Assembly (NCBI RefSeq): GCF_017654505.1
Contig: NC_054559.1
Coordinates: 15,247,001 to 15,311,000, forward strand
From: Polyodon spathula
Lineage: Eukaryota > Chordata > Actinopteri > Acipenseriformes > Polyodontidae
Length of the DNA stretch: 64,000 nucleotides
Reading direction: 5' to 3'
The position numbers and the translations under genes were made by a program. Positions 1-13,654 of the stretch are shown in pieces. The notes beneath the pieces were generated by a model. The model searched no databases, was not told the origin of the DNA, and was given only the letters and a program-made list of their open reading frames with translations. Each line of letters begins with the position of its first letter. Positions within the stretch are counted from its first letter, which is position 1.

Positions 1-1035
1 TGGGGGGGTGCATCTCTTTTGCATGCCGATAACGAATGCATTTTGCATAAAGCTGACATAAATATCCAATCTCATCATCCAAACATTTTCTGAATATTTT
101 ACCAACTTGAGCGTGCACACTAATCTTCCATCTGCTCTGTATGCGCAAGATAATTATGTGTGAGGAGTGGATACGTTAAAGAGCATGAGAAACTATTTCG
201 TTGAGAGAAGGCCATAAAGATGCACAATGGATGTTGACATGCATAATATGATCTCCACAGGCAGCTAACCAGCTTCTGTGACTAGAAATGTGATAATTCT
301 CAGACTCAATTAGAAGGGGGCTTCAGCTAAGTAGAGCGATCCAAGCTGGCTGAGCTAAGAAGTGATGAGTGCATGCCTTGAGTGGCAGACTATGACAAGT
401 ACCTGTATTATGTGCCAATGTGAGAATTGTGCCATTTTTAGGTGCTTGTGTAGATATTCAAACCTGGAACTGAGTGGCTGGCCTGAACCATCCCACAGAG
501 AGAATGGAGGAGGACAGAGGTGGAGGTCCTGTCAAAAGTGTTGTGGCTTTTTCATTGCACTATAATAATGCTTAAACATTATTAACTGTCTGTCTATGCA
601 AACAATTATGTGGGAGCAAAAGTTAAATAAAATAAAGCATGTGTCAAAATCGAAATGGGCAAACAGGAGAAGTATTAATAATTGACCGACAACTAAAAAA
701 AAAAAAAAGAGTGATATTTTCCAATGCGTTGGCAATATGAAATTGTTACCTTCACAATGGGTCAAAACCTTGAGATATGATGTGCCAACATCTGCAAAGA
801 ACATGTCTTGTAACTTTTTTTTTTCAATAAACGCCCATCCTTTCAGTTGATACCTACACACCCTAGCTTTATTGTATGAAAGAAAATGAAAGTAAGATCC
901 TTCAATCATTTCTCAATGTGTGCTTATACTATAGGAATGCTTTCCCTTGCAGTAGTTCAAACCTTGTTTTTGGTGTTTTAATGCCTTCTTTAGGTGGGTT
1001 GGTTGCCCTTGGTCTCCATTACTTTCCAGTTACAA

Positions 1036-1036
<1 letters not shown>
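1..1036. other. Non-coding stretch, no gene recognised
   Basis: AT-rich sequence with stop codons in all frames. The longest open frames (about 60-125 codons) overlap on opposite strands and show no recognisable domain. The one visible landmark is a short A-run near 694-707. I see no splice-bounded exon, RNA gene or repeat family here. Confidence 0.6.

Positions 1037-1094
<58 letters not shown>
1037..1094. repeat. (AAT)n microsatellite, about 19 copies
   Basis: Uninterrupted AAT trinucleotide repeat. It makes a spurious poly-isoleucine open frame on the + strand. The perfect array suggests it is recent and likely length-polymorphic. Confidence 0.97.
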
Positions 1095-3353
1095 GCTAGC
1101 TTTACAGCTAAATATTATTAATCGTAATCTGATAAATGCTACCTGAGAAGTAATGGAAGGGTGGACAAAAATCAGTAGCTCTTTAGTTTGGGGATCGGTG
1201 CTTCTGTTATCTTTGTGGTACCAGATTTCAGCGATGCCAATCCAGCTGCTATCGAAAGCAGCAAATTGAATCTTAATTATTCTTCATCATTTTAATTGGT
1301 GTGTAGTTATTTAAAACATTAAGATATTGTATTTTATCTAATCAAACTGTAGTGCGATAGCAGATGTATAATGTATAGCATGGTATAATTAAGCAGGCTA
1401 TCACTCTAAATTAGAATTAGTACATTTGATAAAAAAAAAAAAAAATACAGCTGGTGATTATCTTGAGAGCATAATAATACTAATTATCAGCCAATGTGTT
1501 TGGTTTATGAATGTAATCATTATTGCAGGGTTTTGGTTATGATGAAGTTTCCTTTTCTATTACGAAGATAGTTCAAGGACAGCTTGTGCATGTTCTTTTT
1601 AATAGAAATAGTTCTTAAATTAGACATTGCACCTTCTTTCTTGCATAAACAAATTTAAATGAAACAAACAAATGATATTCAACAAATATAGACCTTCCAT
1701 GTGTCTCGCTCTTATTATCATGTATTTCCAGTGTGAGCAGAGTCTTCCCTGTCAATGCAGTAACAGAAACTAATGTGTCTGCACATCAGCAGTTTGAACT
1801 TTAGATTTGATTTTTGATCAGATCTGTTATGGAGAACCAGTTGCATGCCATTGTAAGCCCACCATAAATTATTCAAAGTGACCTGTCATGCAAACAAATA
1901 TATAATATAATACACAATGGTCTTCATTTTGATGTGGATTAGTAAGCTTCCCATAACTTGCAACATCAAACTGAAAAGCATCAGCTAGTCTTTAAAACGA
2001 GATGCACTGCATGGTGTAAAAGCTGGTTGCATGGAGCAAATCTCCTGGCTTTGACAAACTCATTACCCTATATCTTTTGCAAGTTCTTTGCAATCATCAG
2101 CAGTTGCTAGTAACTCTGTCACTGAGAAAGATCTATGCCACTGGAGGACAAGCTGTGCAAGAAAATGGCCAAGCTTAAAGGACAACAGGGACCATGAGGA
2201 GAACCTGAACAGGGTGTGTCATACACGAAATCTGAAGATGATGGAGGACAAGGTCTGTTTTAAAATACCAGTACAGTAGATAAAATGTCCAACAATGCTT
2301 CTAAAATAAGAGATGCATTAGGGGGGCTTGATAGTGTATATCCCCATCAACAAGTTAAATGCTCTGGTGAACCACAGGTTGTGTTCAGACTTCTAAAAGA
2401 AATATGCAAGACAAAACATATATTTTATTACACATATTATAATCCTTACAAAAAATAATCGATCAGTATCCAAATCTGTAACACTTCATATTTAGTGTTG
2501 TCACTTATTAGTTACATTATAATAACACATTCATTACACATATGATATGTTAAATAAATGTTATGAAGTTGATATTTTCTTTTGTAATTGCGCTGCATTT
2601 AAAAGCTTTGTGGATGCATTTACTTTGCAAAACAAGGCAGTGTGGACACCTTTCTTTCTGCAAGTTGTATCTCTGGGACTCTCCAGTCTGTAACTAGAAT
2701 GGAATTTCTTTACAGCTGTTCTCCTATGTTCTTCACATCTATGACCTAATGAAGCACCAGGTATGTATAGGAGATTCTCTGGGGCTTGTAGGAGCAAAGT
2801 GCTTCTGACAAGCTAACAGTTTAAGTGATAGTAAATTTGAAAGGAGTTAGCTGAAGTCAAGGGAAAATCTATCCCAACAAGAAAACATGACAACTGAAGA
2901 CAAGGCACAGGAAAAGCTCTTTTTTTTCCTTCTGTTCTACTTACTATACTGCTAACAATAGTCTGCACCTGATATTGATGCTGGGAAAGAAAACTAATTC
3001 CACCTGAAATCAGCTTGTCACAGCACTTGTTGTTTCCTACTGTGAACCTCCCAGCGGAGACAGTTTGAGAAAAAATCTCCAACCCTATAATAATTTTCCC
3101 TAGGATTTGCCTGTAATGACAAATGTTTACAGTAGATAGAGTGAGGGCTTAGTGTGGATTAGTTGGTTTGTCAAAACACTCACTATTTACTTACATGTTT
3201 CAATGTAACTACATTTGAATTGGTGTGAAATTCTGGGAGGAAGAGAGAAGAGGGATTTTCGACTTGCTGATGCTTGTCATCATTGGGCAAGGATCTGCTA
3301 CTGATTGGGTTTGTAGTACCATGCATGACTGTAGCCAATACCATTGTCCCCTA
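1095..3353. other. Non-coding stretch, no gene recognised
   Basis: No supported gene. Near 2475-2530 the sequence has 'gtaacacttcatatttagtgtt', which resembles the GTAACACTT ends of the short inverted-repeat elements elsewhere in the window (8346, 52160, 59013). It may be a degraded member of that group. The rest is unique-looking AT-rich DNA. Confidence 0.5.
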
Positions 3354-3380
3354 CCCCCCCCCCCCCCCCCCCCCCCCCCC
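3354..3380. repeat. 27-nt uninterrupted C-run
   Basis: A homopolymer of 27 cytosines, unusually long for vertebrate DNA. The complementary strand is a 27-G run capable of G-quadruplex formation. The exact length is likely uncertain in the assembly. Confidence 0.97.
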
Positions 3381-5600
3381 ATTCAATGATCCCCCACTGG
3401 TCTAGATTGCATGACGGTCATGTCTATAGCCTGCCTGGCTGGTCAAATGGACTGGAAAGTTTCTACCTGGGCTGACTTATCATCCTGTACTAGGAGATTC
3501 ATCAAAGTATTTCAAAAGCCAACAACCAGCCCTTCTGGTGGAGGCATAAGAAGGAAGATGGGTAGCTGGTCAGAGTGGTGCATGGAGGGTGGAGGAGTGT
3601 TTTTATTCATCTCTACACTTACCCTAATCAATGCTTATTTGCATGTTAATTGTTATGCTTTTATTTTGTATTATTGTTTTTATGTTTGTTTTCCAGTGTC
3701 TTTGTCTTGTTTGAATGATTTGTCTCTTTTTTGCCATTGGTTTTTGTAATGCTATTGTCTTGCCAGGATCCCCTTGACAATAAGATGTATATCTCAAGGG
3801 TCTGAAATTTGAAATTGAAATTTGGATCACCAAGAAGGTGAGTTAATTATTTATTTTTCTTGTCTGGTGCTCAGCGTACCTTAACTTACCTTGAGTTCAG
3901 CTAAGGGAATACGCATTTGCCTTGCCATTTTAAAAAAGCACACTTTCATCAGTCCCAACCTGTTCCAAACATATTATATTTGGCAGTAATAAGACTGCAG
4001 TGCTCAGCCCACCTATCAGTTTCAATTGGATAAATGGCACTTTTAGTGTTTATTTCAGATTGCACCAGTATTGTGTGGAACATTGACAGTTCTTTTTAAG
4101 CAGGTCTAATAGAATGTGACTGTATTCTATTTCTTTGCTCTGCTGGATAGATGTATTGCTATGTAGTCTGTAGAAGAACATAATGCAGTAAAAAGGTGCA
4201 CCCTGTAATGAAAAGATCTCCTTTTTCAGATATTAAGTCCATACTTAAGCCGTGAAACCCTTTGATGGATTCTGCTATCGTTATTGTACCCCAGTTGCTA
4301 CACTTCATAGAAGTAACTTACATGGCATATAAAGTTTTATGATTACTGTCAGGTAATCATAAAATCTTTCTTCTGCACCATGTAACCTGCCTGTAAGACT
4401 AGGTCTGGTTCTATCTGCAGTCTGCAATCCAATCCGCAACCGGTCATCATATAAAGGTAAAAGATCATCCTGATATATTGCGTTTTCATATAATTGCCTT
4501 TCCTAAATTAATGGACTTCATATACCTCCAATATTCACAGCTTGCCTGGTCCCTGTGGCAGATGGAAAGGTAGCATTAGAAAGAGAGAAAGAGAGACAAG
4601 GTAAGAAGACATAATCATATCAGTCTTGTCTTCTTGAATATATTGCTACTTGATTGTACATCATTACGACAGATTAACATGCCTTTCAGATGCTTAATGT
4701 CATTCGATTTTGCCTATTAAAAACAAATACATGTAAGAACAAAAGATCAGATCTGTGTAAGTTAAGTTTCTGTTGACATTCTGTGAATCTTGCTCAATTC
4801 TGTCAAATTTGACTTGGTTAATCTGTAGATTAGATCAATGTTTTGTACTCTGCTGGGTCCCATGGCTTTTCCTACACTGAATGAGTAATTCCTTCACTTT
4901 GTGTATATAATTGAACCCTAATTTTGGTCTCTGTAAACTCAGAGATACACTCTGCTGAATTTTTACCTGTCAAACTCAATGCCATCCACCATGCACTGCA
5001 CCCAGTGAAACTGAGTTGATATGGCAGCATGCTGTATAAGCAACAGCAGTGAGATTAAAGTTCTTAATAATGCTCGCTACATTAACCATCCAAAGAGTCT
5101 CTAAATGGGTGGTGCAGCACCTCCATTTATCATCTAGCTTACAATGTTTGTTCTGTATGATTTACCACTGTTGGGTCTGCTTAACTCTGCATGCATACTA
5201 ATTAATCCAGCTTCGAAGAAGACTCCTTGAGGCTGATTGATGGGAAGTGGGGTGGGGAAGTATATTAGTAATGCGCCATGTACAGTAGTGCATAAGTGAA
5301 GCATTGTGCACTGAATCCTGTGCAACACCGAAATGCTTCCCCCACAGACTTTTCAGAATCAATTTTGCAGGAATAATGAGTAAGCAAGGAAAATAATGAA
5401 CAAAGCACAAACAACTTTACAAGCAATCAAACTGGACACACACAATAGGATATCATAACTATTAGGAAATATTAACACAACAAATCCCTTTCAGTCAAAT
5501 CATATGTATTATTTAACTTAACATTTCATGAATACAAATATGCTGGAGAAACAAATCAGAAGATACAGTAACATATGCTCACCATTCCGTGGCATTTTGT
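3381..5600. other. Non-coding stretch, no gene recognised
   Basis: Unique-looking AT-rich DNA. Short overlapping open frames at 3411-3833 and 5134-5410 lie on both strands and match nothing I know. I see no tandem array or transposon end. Confidence 0.5.
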
Positions 5601-5605
5601 GTTAC

Positions 5606-6246
5606 TGTAACAGGGCGATGTTACATATGTGGGTCGTCACTGAATAATACTGAATCAGACACACAGCAGTGGGTGTTGAAGCACAGATATAATTACAACA
5701 CAGGCCCTGATGCTAGGGTACCAACAATGGTAATCCTAGTGCCGGAAATTTAATAAAGAAAAGAAAAGAAAACAAAGATAAAAATAAAAGTTTGCCCACA
5801 AAGGGAGAGCGCTAGTCCCACTATATGAACTACTACTACACTACTAAATATCACTGTACTTAGTGTACAACTGAGCTACTTCTGGGCTCCCAGAGTCCCG
5901 GCATCCTCACGGCAACTCTGGCCTCTTCACACAGCCTTGGCTGGGCAATGCTTTCACGAGCACCACCTTGCAGTGGAAGGGCTTCATGTAGTAGTTCTCT
6001 CCATGGATGCTCTCCTCCTTGATGTCAACAAGCACAAGCTTTCACTCAACACCCGCCTGTGTAGCTATGGCGTTGCAGTCGTCTTGAATGTTAGTACCTT
6101 CTTAAATAAGTGTAGGTTCCCCGGGCATGCCCCCCCCCCCCTCTCCAGCCAATCAGGATCTCACAATCAGCTGAGCTCTAGGCAAGCCTTCCTGTTTAAC
6201 AAAGCAGCAACGCAGCTAAACCAGGGACATGGTCCTCCCTGTCACA
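5606..6246. mobile_element. Solo LTR of a retrotransposon, 641 bp, TSD GTTAC
   Basis: The segment begins TGTAACAGGG and ends CCCTGTCACA, a terminal inverted repeat matching at 9 of 10 positions with the canonical TG...CA ends. It is flanked by a perfect 5-bp duplication, GTTAC, at 5601-5605 and 6247-6251. No internal gag or pol sequence and no second LTR is adjacent, so this is a solo LTR left by LTR-LTR recombination. A 5-bp duplication fits Gypsy, Copia or BEL/Pao elements; I cannot name the family. Orientation is undecided. The 123-codon open frame at 5937-6308 runs through the LTR and beyond its end, and is not a gene. Confidence 0.88.
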
Positions 6247-6251
6247 GTTAC

Positions 6252-8345
6252 TTACGTGGAATGGCAGACATTTCCTTCAAGCATAAACTGATCATAACAC
6301 ATTTATGAGGACATCATGAAATTAGAAAATAAAAAGGACAAATGGAAAGCTGAATGAATTATACAGCACTCTAAAATCTGGAGAGTGAGTCCAGGTTGCA
6401 TTTTAGTAGCTGTTGGTGTACTCTATATAATCAGCTCTATAAATAATTACCTCTGCATTTAGGGGCTGAGGGTATATGGTAGCAGGGATTCTACAAGTGC
6501 AATATGGTCATGTCAGGGTAGTATCTGCAGATTTGATTTAGTTGTTTTTGTTTCGTATAGTTTCTTCAGAGAATTGCACTGAGCACGGGCAAATCACAGA
6601 CAACTTTGATCAGAGCAGTAAAGCTTTTAAACCTTCACTATTGAATATGAAATCCCCACTTTGCTATAATCAACACCTTAGCAATTATTCAAAACAAATG
6701 ACAGCACATATCAGTTTGTGGAGGTAACATGCTTATTGTTAATAACACATTTTGTGGCTTCTCTAGATTAACACATTTTTAGCAATTTGACTGTTTAAGA
6801 GAATCATTCATCAGTTTGATTATTCGATTAGCAAGTAATTGAAAAATAATAAATGCTATGTGCTAAAAGTCATGTAGAGAACAAAATCAATGTTTTGACA
6901 TGAACTGGTATTGCTAAAATACAACGCGGATAACATTCTATTAGCATATTTTGAACATTCAATTTCTATTTATCTTTGCAGACAATATACAGCCGAAAAG
7001 GAGAAAACAGATGGATAATAACCAAGGTGTACAATATGGGCCTTTTAAGCATGTTCTTCACAGTTTCATTCAAGCACAAAATCATGAACAAAAGAAATAC
7101 AAGTAACTAGACAGTTTCCATATTAGCAGTTCACTGTGAAGCTGATATTGGTAGTGACAGGAGTAGAATATTAAACTGCATATTGTCCTCTACGTCATTT
7201 TACAACTCTGCCATACTCTAATTGCACAATTGGCAAGGGCTGTAATGAATGTGATGTGATCCCAGCTATGTCTAAAACAGTACTTTACTGCTTATAATTT
7301 GATTCTGTGATGTTTTTATATATTATTTTATGTAACAAGGTCAGGTGTGATATATGGAATACAGTGAGTGCATATTATTGACTCATAAAGGCACTGCACA
7401 TTTCTCCTGCTCTTTGCAAAATGCTTACTAATTAAAGAATAATCATTGCTAGTGAATCTGTATATAGACACTGTATGTACATGGAAGTCAATGCGCTTAA
7501 AATGAAAGACTGGAAGAAAACGCGTGCAGAACTTAATACAGATTTAATTGATTGAAAGTTAACATAATCACAATGCAAGAAACAATAGCAATCTCAGCTC
7601 CAATCAAGGGCTGCAGGTGTTGCATTATAGGAACAGTCCTGACAACTTTAAAAGCAGCTTGCTGCACTTGTCTTGAGATTTGTACTTGTGAGAATGTAAA
7701 CGATAACTGTAATTTACACTGTACAGTGTGTGCATTCACAGCAGCTAAGCAGCCCCATGCTTCAGGGCACAGTGTATTACATTGGCATGCATTACAATAA
7801 GAAAAGCAGTCTCGCAAGTGTAAATAAAGTTCACATGACTCATTAGCTCAACTTCTTCTCCCTTACGTGTTTTTTTTTATTTTTTTTGAGTGCTGGAGTG
7901 AAGTAAGATTTGCTTTACTTGTTTTAATTGTAGGTTACTGTTAATAATGGCGAGGATTAAAAAGAAAATCGATGCAGAATGTGCCTGATTGTATCTATTG
8001 TTTTGGATTCATGCATCTTTAATGATACAGATGCCAAACCGAACTGAAAAACAAGCTAATGGGAGCTAAATAGATCCGAATAGATCTCTTGGATCAGAAG
8101 CTTGGGAGTTGTGTATCTGATTATCCTCCATTAAGAAATCAGGCAGAAATGCAAAGGTTTACTTTATTGTTACATACCTCTTAAACAGAAAGCTTTCCTA
8201 TGTTCAGGGCTGACATGAGTATTAAAAACTAGCAGCAAAAAGTAGAAGCTTGTCATTCAAAGCGACTCTGTTTTAATGTGAAGACCAATTAAATACTTTA
8301 TTCAAGAATTTAGGAGTTATATAGGTACTGTACTGTAAATAGTTA
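6252..8345. other. Non-coding stretch, no gene recognised
   Basis: AT-rich DNA with no supportable gene. At 7533-7817 open frames of 80-95 codons overlap on opposite strands, which is usual for chance frames. There is a T-rich stretch near 7869-7887. Confidence 0.5.
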
Positions 8346-8569
8346 GCAATTTAGTTTAGGGATCTGTCTTACGTTACTGTTTAATAATAATGCAATAACC
8401 AGTTATAGATTAAGATTAGAAACAATGAAATAATAACACTGAACGACAACACTTTTAAAAAAACAATTATTCCATAATGCGATATTAGAATACTATAATA
8501 TATATTATTACATGATTTCATACAATAAACCACTTCTAACGGATCCCTAAACTAAAGTGTTACTGATTT
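8346..8569. mobile_element. Short inverted-repeat (MITE-like) element
   Basis: The left end carries TTTAGTTTAGGGATCTGT from about 8350. The right end, near 8534-8561, is its reverse complement, ACGGATCCCTAAACTAAAGTGTTAC. The interior is AT-rich and has no coding capacity, so this looks like a non-autonomous DNA transposon. Related single ends appear at 19732-19775 and 57327-57365. Boundaries are approximate because I cannot fix a target duplication. Confidence 0.6.
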
Positions 8570-11500
8570 ACAATATTATATACTGACAGATATTTGTACA
8601 CAGTATTATCGTTTGGCACACGGGTACTATATAGTTAAGACAGTTAGTAAACTAGTGATGGCATTTGAAAGTGATTTGTAAGGACAATGTGTTGCACAAG
8701 TCCTCCACCTCTGAAGCCTCAGACGAATTACCCCCCAGGCTGGATGCACTCAAGGTTCACAGCCGACAGCTGTACAGGGTTACGTATAATATGAATCCAA
8801 CCAAGCTGGCCTAGTCTCCTGAGTACCAGTCTGAGTATCAGAACTCCACCAAAAGCTGGCACTTACTTAACAGTGCAAACCCGTTGATTACAAATGCGAA
8901 TATTGATTCTTCCATGCTGGCACTGGTTTCTGGAGGTGTTTTAAATACAGGAAGGTGCCCCATAGACAGAAGGATGCTGTGAAAACAAAAAAACACACAC
9001 AAAAAAAAAAAAAACAAGAACGCTCTGGAACCAAAAAAGTTTGAATACTTTCCAAAATACATAATTTCATGATCGTCTCTATAACAGGTGGTTCTGTTGA
9101 TACAAAGAGGAGTGCCTGGCAAAATTAGATCAAAGTCTATAACTGCTTGTGTAATTGAGCCTTTTTGTGTAGTGGTTAAGGGTGTCAGTTTGCGCCCAGC
9201 TCCCACCAAATTGATTGTTCAGCTTATCCCATTTATTGTTACTTTTAAAGCTCATGAAAAACAAAGGACAATTGCACCGGTTGCAGTCAAACTTTCTCCC
9301 ATCGTAGCTCAGCCAGGACCTGAACACCCCCTGCCATTCAAACCTAGGATTCTCTTGACCAGAGACTGAGTTAGATCAATTCTTTAGTTCTATTCGATTG
9401 TATGATTGTTCTGAGTCGGAATCACACACACGCTTCCAGGCCATAAAACATGAAAGGGTTGCTTAATTTTTTACTGCCACTCAGACCCCCTTGTTAGAAA
9501 TGGTCAGAATGAAAACACTAACACTTGTCATAAGCACTCGTCATTTACTGCACACCGGATATATTGGCAAAATTGTTTCCCTTAAAGTTCTGATGTGTTT
9601 GAAAAGAAAATACATATAATATTGATAAAAATTATAAAGCAGACAACAGAAAACTGCTCTCTAACACCCTACTGCCGTTTGTTTTGAACAAGGCTAGTTA
9701 GTAAACCTCATTTCCATTCTTGACATACAGACACCAAGAGTCATTTGTGTTTCGCTTCTCCCAGTGCATTCTTAGCACAATTGCAGACATGTGCTACATA
9801 AATTGCCAAACTGCTGTCTGAACGCAGGAATGAAATGATAGTTAAATAATACATTTAAAAAGGGGCATTTCACCATGTAGCAGTACTCAGGACTTCAGGG
9901 TTTTTTTAAACACTCTTCCAGAGATACCCAAATAAAGCAAGCCACTCACATGTGGTACATCAAGTTGAATTTATAAAAGCTAATACTAAAATGGCTGATT
10001 AAATCAGTCCATTTGCATTAAAAAAAAGGAATCAAGTCAGTTGGAACAACCAGCTGCCACATGTAGACTGGATTTTTCCAGCTCTATCAGGGGAATAAAC
10101 AGCATATTTGTAATCCAGAAAGCTAAATATTGGGCCATATCGGGTGAATATGTATTGTGAACATCAATTGATAATGGGGTGACACTTTCATTTAAGGTTC
10201 TGCCATAAGTGGCTATGGACATGAATGTTGTAATAATATAGTTTAATGTTATTTTAAACTGATGTAAGAAGCAGTGTAGTTTCCATAGAACTTCATGTAC
10301 AATTACAGTGTAATGATACCACCTAAAGTCAAGGGTTGACTGTGTTACAGCATAGTTAAATATAGTGAAGTGTAACTATAAAGCATATGACATAATGGTT
10401 AATTACCAAGATAAAGCATTTAGCATATTAATCAATAAAGGGGGGTGTTACTGTACAGCCACAGCAACAAAGCAGACCAGGAACATTAGATCTTTTAGTA
10501 TGCCATTCCTGGCTTGCTGGCTCTTACACGTCTGCTCTAAAGAGGATTTTGTTTCTCACATTATGTGTTTACATGAATTGTATAAAACCATTCTCTTATA
10601 AAATACAATTAGGGAAGCCTCATTGAATGTTGTAACTTGTCAACACCCCCTCCATCTCCCACTGGGTTTGACCAACAAAGAGCTATGCTCTCCTAAAGTC
10701 ATGGAGTCAATTGTGAATTTACCAGGGTACATAAATAAATAACTTAACTTCATACATACTCAATACTTTCAAACATGAATACAAATACCATTCCATTTTG
10801 ATTGAAAGCCTTCAAAGTCCCACTACTCCTACAGATTTAAATTGCAATTAGTTTTTCAGAGCAAGGATCTGTTGATTAAAAATGTCTTGTGTGAATACAG
10901 TACTTGTCTGAAAGCTCCAGGCTACAGCAAGGTGCTCTGTTTCCTCTCTACTGCTTATCTATCTCTGCTGTGGGGCTTCACAACTATTTCCTATGCGTGG
11001 ACTCAATAGAACTATTTTGCTAGTGGCACATAAGATGTGAGGCCAACCTTCTCATTTTTGTTTTTGTCTCCTACAGCTGTTGCTGCAACCAAGCAGATTT
11101 ACTGTACCCTGTACATTCCAAAGCTCCTGTTCCATCCTGTAAACTAAACTGAATAATCTGTCGCTATCCCCACGTCACTTAATTTGTGTCTTTTCCCATC
11201 TTGAACACATATGGAATCCAGGTGAGAAAGCCTAGATTCATCGACTTTAAAATGTAAAATGAAGCATAGCTGTGTGCCAGTGGCAGATGTTAGGTTGGGG
11301 TAAAAAGATAACAGCACATATCTGTCAGAAATAAAAGTAATTTTATTCCCCAATGGACACACATAGAGGAGAATTCTGCTTTAACTCAGCGCTTCTTAGT
11401 CACATCAATTGCCCGAGGCAGTATCTGAGAGACACTTGCAATGACTCTTCAGATGGGTTTTGGGTTACGTCAGAGACCTTTGTGACTTTCAAGGTAGGAT

Positions 11501-12913
11501 GTAACGCGTGTATCCCAGAGGGAAGCGTACCACCGGAGCCAGCCTTCCCTTTGGGTGTGACCCCTTTCCTCACCGTCAAAACATCACTGTGCCAACCATT
11601 GCATGTTAGAGACTTTCAGTCTGAGCGACTTATTGTCAGCCATGCACTTGGAGATGCTGGGTTCTATTTACAAAGCTTTAACTCATGAGTTACGTTCACT
11701 GTTACATTTATTTAATTCAAATAGGGCTAGGTGCATAAAATACAGGCTGAAAAGTTTACCCGATTTGTATTCTGTATCAGGCAATGATGTGAACTCTATG
11801 GCCTCCCTGAAGATAAAAGCAATCAGCTGATCCCTTTCCACTAAACATCCAAGTTCATATCTAGCTTTCTATGAGACGATCGCAATTATGATAGAAACGT
11901 CAATGGTTCTTCAGACTGTGTTTTTTTTTTTTCACGTGAGAAAAACCAAAAGTCTATACTTATGTTTTCTGTATGCAGATTACAGTCGAACCACTCAATA
12001 TTCAGATTAGCAAAATCCAATATACTGTAGATTTTATTAACCCAAGGTTCCAGCTACCCCTGAAAATTATAGGCTGTTTTTAAAAAAGGTATCATTTTCT
12101 GAGAGATGCAACAGAATGTAAAAACACATAAGAAATGGAAATCTGAGGTTGTTGTGAACAAGAAAATTACATCTTAAAGTCATATCATCTCAATCTACAC
12201 TTAGATTCTCCCTTCCACAGACTTAGACTGTGATTTAATACAAATGCATGATGAGATTTTTCAAGGAAAATGTGTGCCAAGTCAGTGGGGAATTCCTATC
12301 ACCACCTTGTTTTTATAAAGCCCATTAACAAAATATAAAGCTTCACTTGGCTAAAGTTTGTAGATAGAAATAATGTTTTTTTCTGTGTTTCTTTTATTTT
12401 CTATTTTTTTTAAGCAAAACTGCAGAGATATGTCAGGTTAAAAATGAATCCGTAGACAAGCTAACGAAACACACAGAGCACATCAAAATTAATATTAATA
12501 AAGCAAATAGCTCCTCACTCTCAATTATTAAAAAGCATAGTGCTGGGGAATAACTGAAGCATAAAAACGTAACTCGGTAGAATGCAAAGCTGTCAGGGAA
12601 TAGTTTACTGTGATTGCTAACAAAATGCAATTGGATCTGCAACATACCAAGCCAATTGATTTTCAACCAGTTACACAGTATAAACAACAGATTGATTCTA
12701 TTTTTCTGTAAGGCACATGAACACGTGACGCTTATCTTCCTCATGAAAAGAAATACATAAAACAGTATGGAGCATGCGCGCCAGAGATCACGAGATCACT
12801 CATTGTCAGATGGAGAAACTACAATAGAGAGTTATATAGAACACACATACAGGATAGGTAAGAAAACACTTCACATTAGGTGTATCTTACTGCATTATAA
12901 TTATACTGTTATA
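8570..12913. other. Non-coding stretch, no gene recognised
   Basis: No supported exon. The 93-codon frame at 9088-9369 is unrecognised. Its DNA has tRNA-promoter-like pieces (near 9165 and, reversed, near 9340), so a decayed SINE is possible but unproven. The 111-codon frame at 11353-11688 is also unrecognised. Near 11986 'tacagtcgaacc' recalls a pogo/Tigger end, but no partner end is seen. A-rich runs occur near 9000-9014 and a T-run near 11922-11933. Confidence 0.45.
12590..12690. repeat. Dispersed repeat, copy 1
   Basis: The block around 12650-12680 (CCAATTGATTTTCAACCAG then TTACACA) recurs nearly identically at 13660-13690 about 1 kb away. A looser match extends upstream, where both copies have ATTG...TTGGATC-like sequence. 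The family is unknown; the pair may be a local duplication or two copies of a small repeat. Confidence 0.5.
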
Positions 12914-13145
12914 GGAGGCTGTGTGGTTAAAGAAACAGGCTTGTAACCAGCAGGTCCCCTGTTCAAATCCCGGCTCAGCCCCTGACTCACTGTGTAACCC
13001 TGAGCAAGTCACTTAACCTCCTTGTGCTCTGTCTTTCGGGTGAGACGTTCTTTTAGTGACTCTGCGCGCACACACCCTTATCTTGTAAAGAGATTTGTGA
13101 TGGTGGTCCACTATGAAAGGCATGATATAAAGATTATTATTATAA
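12914..13145 (+). mobile_element. tRNA-derived SINE, near full length
   Basis: The 5' part is tRNA-like, with an A-box-like segment near 12920-12940 and a B box GTTCAAATCCC at 12961-12971. A central domain follows (TGTGTAACCCTGAGCAAGTC then ACTTAACCTCC), similar to the conserved core of CORE/MIR-type and V-type vertebrate SINEs. Next comes a 3' part containing TGGTCCACTATGAAAGGCAT and an (ATT)n-like tail. The element would be transcribed by RNA polymerase III and mobilised by a partner LINE. Three other copies lie in the window, all reversed (14873, 35216, 58381). Confidence 0.88.
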
Positions 13146-13654
13146 CACAGTAATTACTCATATAGTATTACAGTCACAATGGGACAACATGCTTTAATTA
13201 CAAAATGAAAAATGTCACCACTTGGCAGTGTCTTTTGTAATGACAGTGTATTTACACATGTGGTTGCGTATTTGCAATGTAAGTGCTACAGCTGGTAACC
13301 ATGCATACAATTACAGTGTAACTGCAATGTACTTGGAGACACTTATTGTAAAGCGTTACCCAAAAGGATTCTTTTTATTTTATTTATTACAGTGTTGTCA
13401 TGGGTATTCTGTTTATTCTGATTTACACTGGCAGACAAATCATATCAATGTGTCAATTTCCATGTGGAAATTCTGGTAGCTTGCTTGACTCTTTAACCCG
13501 CCCTATTTCTACTGATATTAATCAAATACAGAAGTTGAATGGAAAGGGCAAGAAGAGGCAATGAAGAGGCAGTTCTATTCAGAAGAAAAGCAGACATCGT
13601 TGAATATTGACCCCCCTCCCAGCAGCTTCCAGCAGATTGTGGTTGGATCCATGG

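Noticed and set aside
9088..9369. 93-codon open frame on + with tRNA-promoter-like pieces beneath
   Set aside because: The protein is unrecognised and the A- and B-box-like pieces are in conflicting orientations, so neither a gene nor a SINE could be supported.
11353..11688. 111-codon open frame with a GT donor-like site near 11493
   Set aside because: No recognisable domain, no partner exon, and an overlapping frame; treated as chance.
12914..13145. Possible tRNA gene at the SINE head
   Set aside because: The tRNA-like part has A and B boxes but is continuous with a SINE core and tail, repeats elsewhere, and does not fold as a clean cloverleaf by eye.
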